Shown here piece after piece: positions 21,315 through 22,439 of a stretch of DNA of 22,439 nucleotides (its first letter is position 1; each line of letters begins with the position of its first letter). Origin of the DNA: UBA9619 sp964630665 (GTDB lineage Bacteria > Pseudomonadota > Gammaproteobacteria > Arenicellales > UBA868); assembly GCA_964630665.1 (NCBI GenBank), contig CAZVVN010000058.1:1-22439 (forward strand), given 5' to 3'. Under the pieces are notes generated by a model. The model did not search any database. It saw only the letters and a program-made list of their open reading frames with translations, and was not told the DNA's origin. A program made the translations under genes and the position numbers.

Positions 21315-21602
21315 ATGCCAAAAGGTTATTTAGTCGCACATATTAGGGTGCATGATGCAGAGGGATTTAAGAAATTTGCCGAAATGGCAATGCCGACAAT
21401 TGCCGAATACGGCGGTAAGATTCTTGTTCGAAGTCCCAACCCCGAAATAAGAGAAGGAAGTGATTCCGGGCTTGTTATCGTTATAGAGTTTGAGAGCATT
21501 GAGAATGCTCGGAATTTCTATGAATCAAGCGAGTACACTGCAGCAAAGGCAGTGCGTGAGTTAGCAGCAGATACCGATTTGCTATTGGTTGAGGGAATGT
21601 AA
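21315..21602 (+). CDS. DUF1330-family small protein
   Basis: A 95-residue cytoplasmic protein from ATG 21315, with GGAAGGAG seven bases upstream. It matches the DUF1330 dimeric alpha+beta barrel in order and motifs: GYLVAHIRVHD, a helix FKKFAEMAMPTIAEYGGK, LVRSPNPE, LVIVIEFESIENARNFYESSEY, and a closing strand DTDLLLVEGM. The phrase E-Y-GG-K-x-L-x-R and the F-x-S-x-x-x-A-x-x-F/W-Y-x-S-x-E-Y segment are hallmarks. Biochemical function is not established for the family. Codon use is noticeably more AT-rich than in the genes to its left, and it is followed by a gene-poor AT-rich stretch. Confidence 0.92.
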   Translation: MPKGYLVAHIRVHDAEGFKKFAEMAMPTIAEYGGKILVRSPNPEIREGSDSGLVIVIEFESIENARNFYESSEYTAAKAVRELAADTDLLLVEGM

Positions 21603-22078
21603 CGATAATCTAATCATCTGATCAGCAGTCTTAATGGACATAAAGGTAAAGGATCGGCATCTAAATAAGTTCTAGTCTTAAATAGTCTTATCGCTTATGT
21701 GTAGATTTGCTTCCTACCGCTATCCTATGCCTGTTTGACAGAAACCACCACGACTGAGTGAGGCTGAAGTAGTGCACATTCTGAGATACCGAGTTGTCTC
21801 TGCCACTACTCGATGGTACGTTTGTGTGGACCCTTAAGTTTCGTCGCAAACACTCAACTAACACGCTGATTCGGTTCTTTTCGTGGGAATCTGGAGATAG
21901 TGCTACCGACTTCCAGCACGCCACTAACACTATAACCGACCTGTTGCTAGTAGCTTTTTAGAACAAGCCTCCCTGTGGAGGACATACCCAAGAATGGGAG
22001 AAGCTCCTTTAAATATGGGATTTGTTGTGAACTTTAGTGGCTGTTACTGGCCATTATTAAGGGGCTGCTGATTCCAAC
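21603..22078. other. AT-rich stretch without a convincing gene
   Basis: 476 bases between the DUF1330 gene and the MoaD-like gene. Small hairpins occur: CCTCC-CTGT-GGAGG near 21968-21981 and GGAG-AAG-CTCC followed by TTT near 21997-22010. A plus-strand open run of about 44 codons ending at the TAG near 21959 (reading ...FFSWESGDSATDFQHATNTITDLLLVAF) and a minus-strand frame of 80 codons (21688-21930) both lack ribosome binding sites and recognisable motifs. It may be gene debris or hold an unannotated small RNA. Confidence 0.4.
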
Positions 22079-22321
22079 TTAGACTGGTGGCCAAATCGCC
22101 AGTGTATCGCCGTCTCTTAACTGATTCTGATCTCTATCTGGCGGTGCACAATACACGCCATTTACAAGCACGTTATGCACTTTTTCAGCGGGCACTCTAA
22201 ACCGATCAATCACTTGACTGATACTCTGCTCATTATCCAAGGCAACCTCGACTGAATTCCGATAAGCACCTTCCGGTAGATATTCGGAAAGCCCACCAAA
22301 TAGTTTAAGCGTGATCTTCAC
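22079..22321 (-). CDS. MoaD/ThiS-like beta-grasp protein lacking the C-terminal diglycine
   Basis: An 80-residue protein with the ubiquitin-like beta-grasp pattern of MoaD/ThiS sulfur carriers: MKITLKLFGGLSEYLPEG, a helix SISQVIDRFRVP, VHNVLVNGVY, and the closing DGDTLAIWPPV. Canonical members end in ...PPVAGG, where the terminal Gly is adenylated and thiocarboxylated. Here TAA follows the PPV directly, so the activating diglycine is missing. It starts with GTG 22321 and no clear Shine-Dalgarno. It follows the end of another minus-strand gene by 42 bases, so it was probably the second gene of a pair. It may be a degenerate carrier, a carrier whose tail was lost by mutation, or a family member used only as a binding module. 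Confidence 0.8.
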   Translation of the reverse strand: MKITLKLFGGLSEYLPEGAYRNSVEVALDNEQSISQVIDRFRVPAEKVHNVLVNGVYCAPPDRDQNQLRDGDTLAIWPPV

Positions 22322-22363
22322 AAAGAATAAGGGTAAATAGGTTGCGGGATCGTTGCCTAGAGA

Positions 22364-22439
22364 TTATTTATCCCCGTGAGGTTTCTTGCCGTAGTCATCG
22401 CCGTATTCGTATATGGTCCCTGAGTCGTATTTATCGATT
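22364..22439 (-). CDS. C-terminal end of a gene entering from the right edge
   Basis: On the minus strand an open frame runs from the window edge to TAA at 22364-22366. Twenty-four to twenty-five codons are visible, giving a hydrophilic Tyr/Asp/Lys/Gly-rich tail (YDSGTIYEYGDDYGKKPHGD plus K). Protein-like composition, the shared strand and the 42-base gap to the MoaD-like start suggest an operon. Too little is present to name a family. MoaD/ThiS-like genes often lie beside molybdo- or tungsto-enzyme genes, but nothing here shows that. Confidence 0.5.
   Translation of the reverse strand, partial: IDKYDSGTIYEYGDDYGKKPHGDK

Noticed and set aside
21688..21930. An 80-codon minus-strand open frame in the gene-poor stretch
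   Set aside because: No ribosome binding site, no recognisable motif, and low-complexity composition; kept only as a note on the intergenic region.

Overview
The window looks like a chromosomal segment of a free-living, probably aquatic proteobacterium. Gammaproteobacteria is the best guess, because of a PilY1-type pilus-tip protein, CRP-type palindromes (TGTGA-N6-TCACA) in promoters, strong GGAG-type ribosome binding sites and moderately high GC. No rRNA, tRNA, CRISPR array, transposase or phage gene was seen. The last ~1.2 kb is visibly more AT-rich than the rest.

Layout. (1) 1-1127: the 5' part of a secreted, DUF11-like adhesin-type gene on the minus strand, cut by the window edge, with a CRP-like site upstream. 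(2) 1590-6088: a small alpha/beta-barrel-like protein, an SDR dehydrogenase, a secreted beta-propeller-like protein, an alanine-racemase-fold protein whose catalytic residues are replaced, and a second SDR. (3) 6098-9489: a minus-strand run, RidA -> 27-residue membrane microprotein -> reductive-dehalogenase-like (RdhA) iron-sulfur protein -> EamA exporter, divergent from a phytanoyl-CoA dioxygenase-family hydroxylase. (4) 9579-12116: an HCCA-isomerase-like protein and an SMP-30/gluconolactonase in one minus-strand unit, divergent from a third SDR, with an 11-bp-arm palindrome near the SDR start. Blocks 2-4 read as an accessory catabolic region for small organic molecules; its substrate cannot be told from sequence.

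(5) 12438-20994: a surface-protein region. A plus-strand unit encodes an exported subtilisin-like protease, a short exported coiled-coil protein and a 1393-residue PilY1-like protein carrying a von Willebrand A domain, a six-repeat NHL propeller and the classical PilY1 C-terminal propeller. Facing it is an exported protein with exactly six TPRs followed by a ~380-residue module that resembles the secreted propeller-like protein at 2796-3917. (6) 21315-22439: a DUF1330 protein, a ~475-base stretch with no convincing gene, a MoaD/ThiS-like protein lacking the terminal diglycine, and the tail of a further minus-strand gene.

The most interesting points are: CRP-like sites in front of three envelope transcription units (two perfect, one with a single mismatch); the microprotein beside the RdhA-like gene, which could be a minimal stand-in for the usual RdhB membrane anchor; the NHL-containing PilY1 in a unit with a protease; the TPR/propeller paralogues; and two enzyme-fold proteins that have lost the residues defining their canonical activities.
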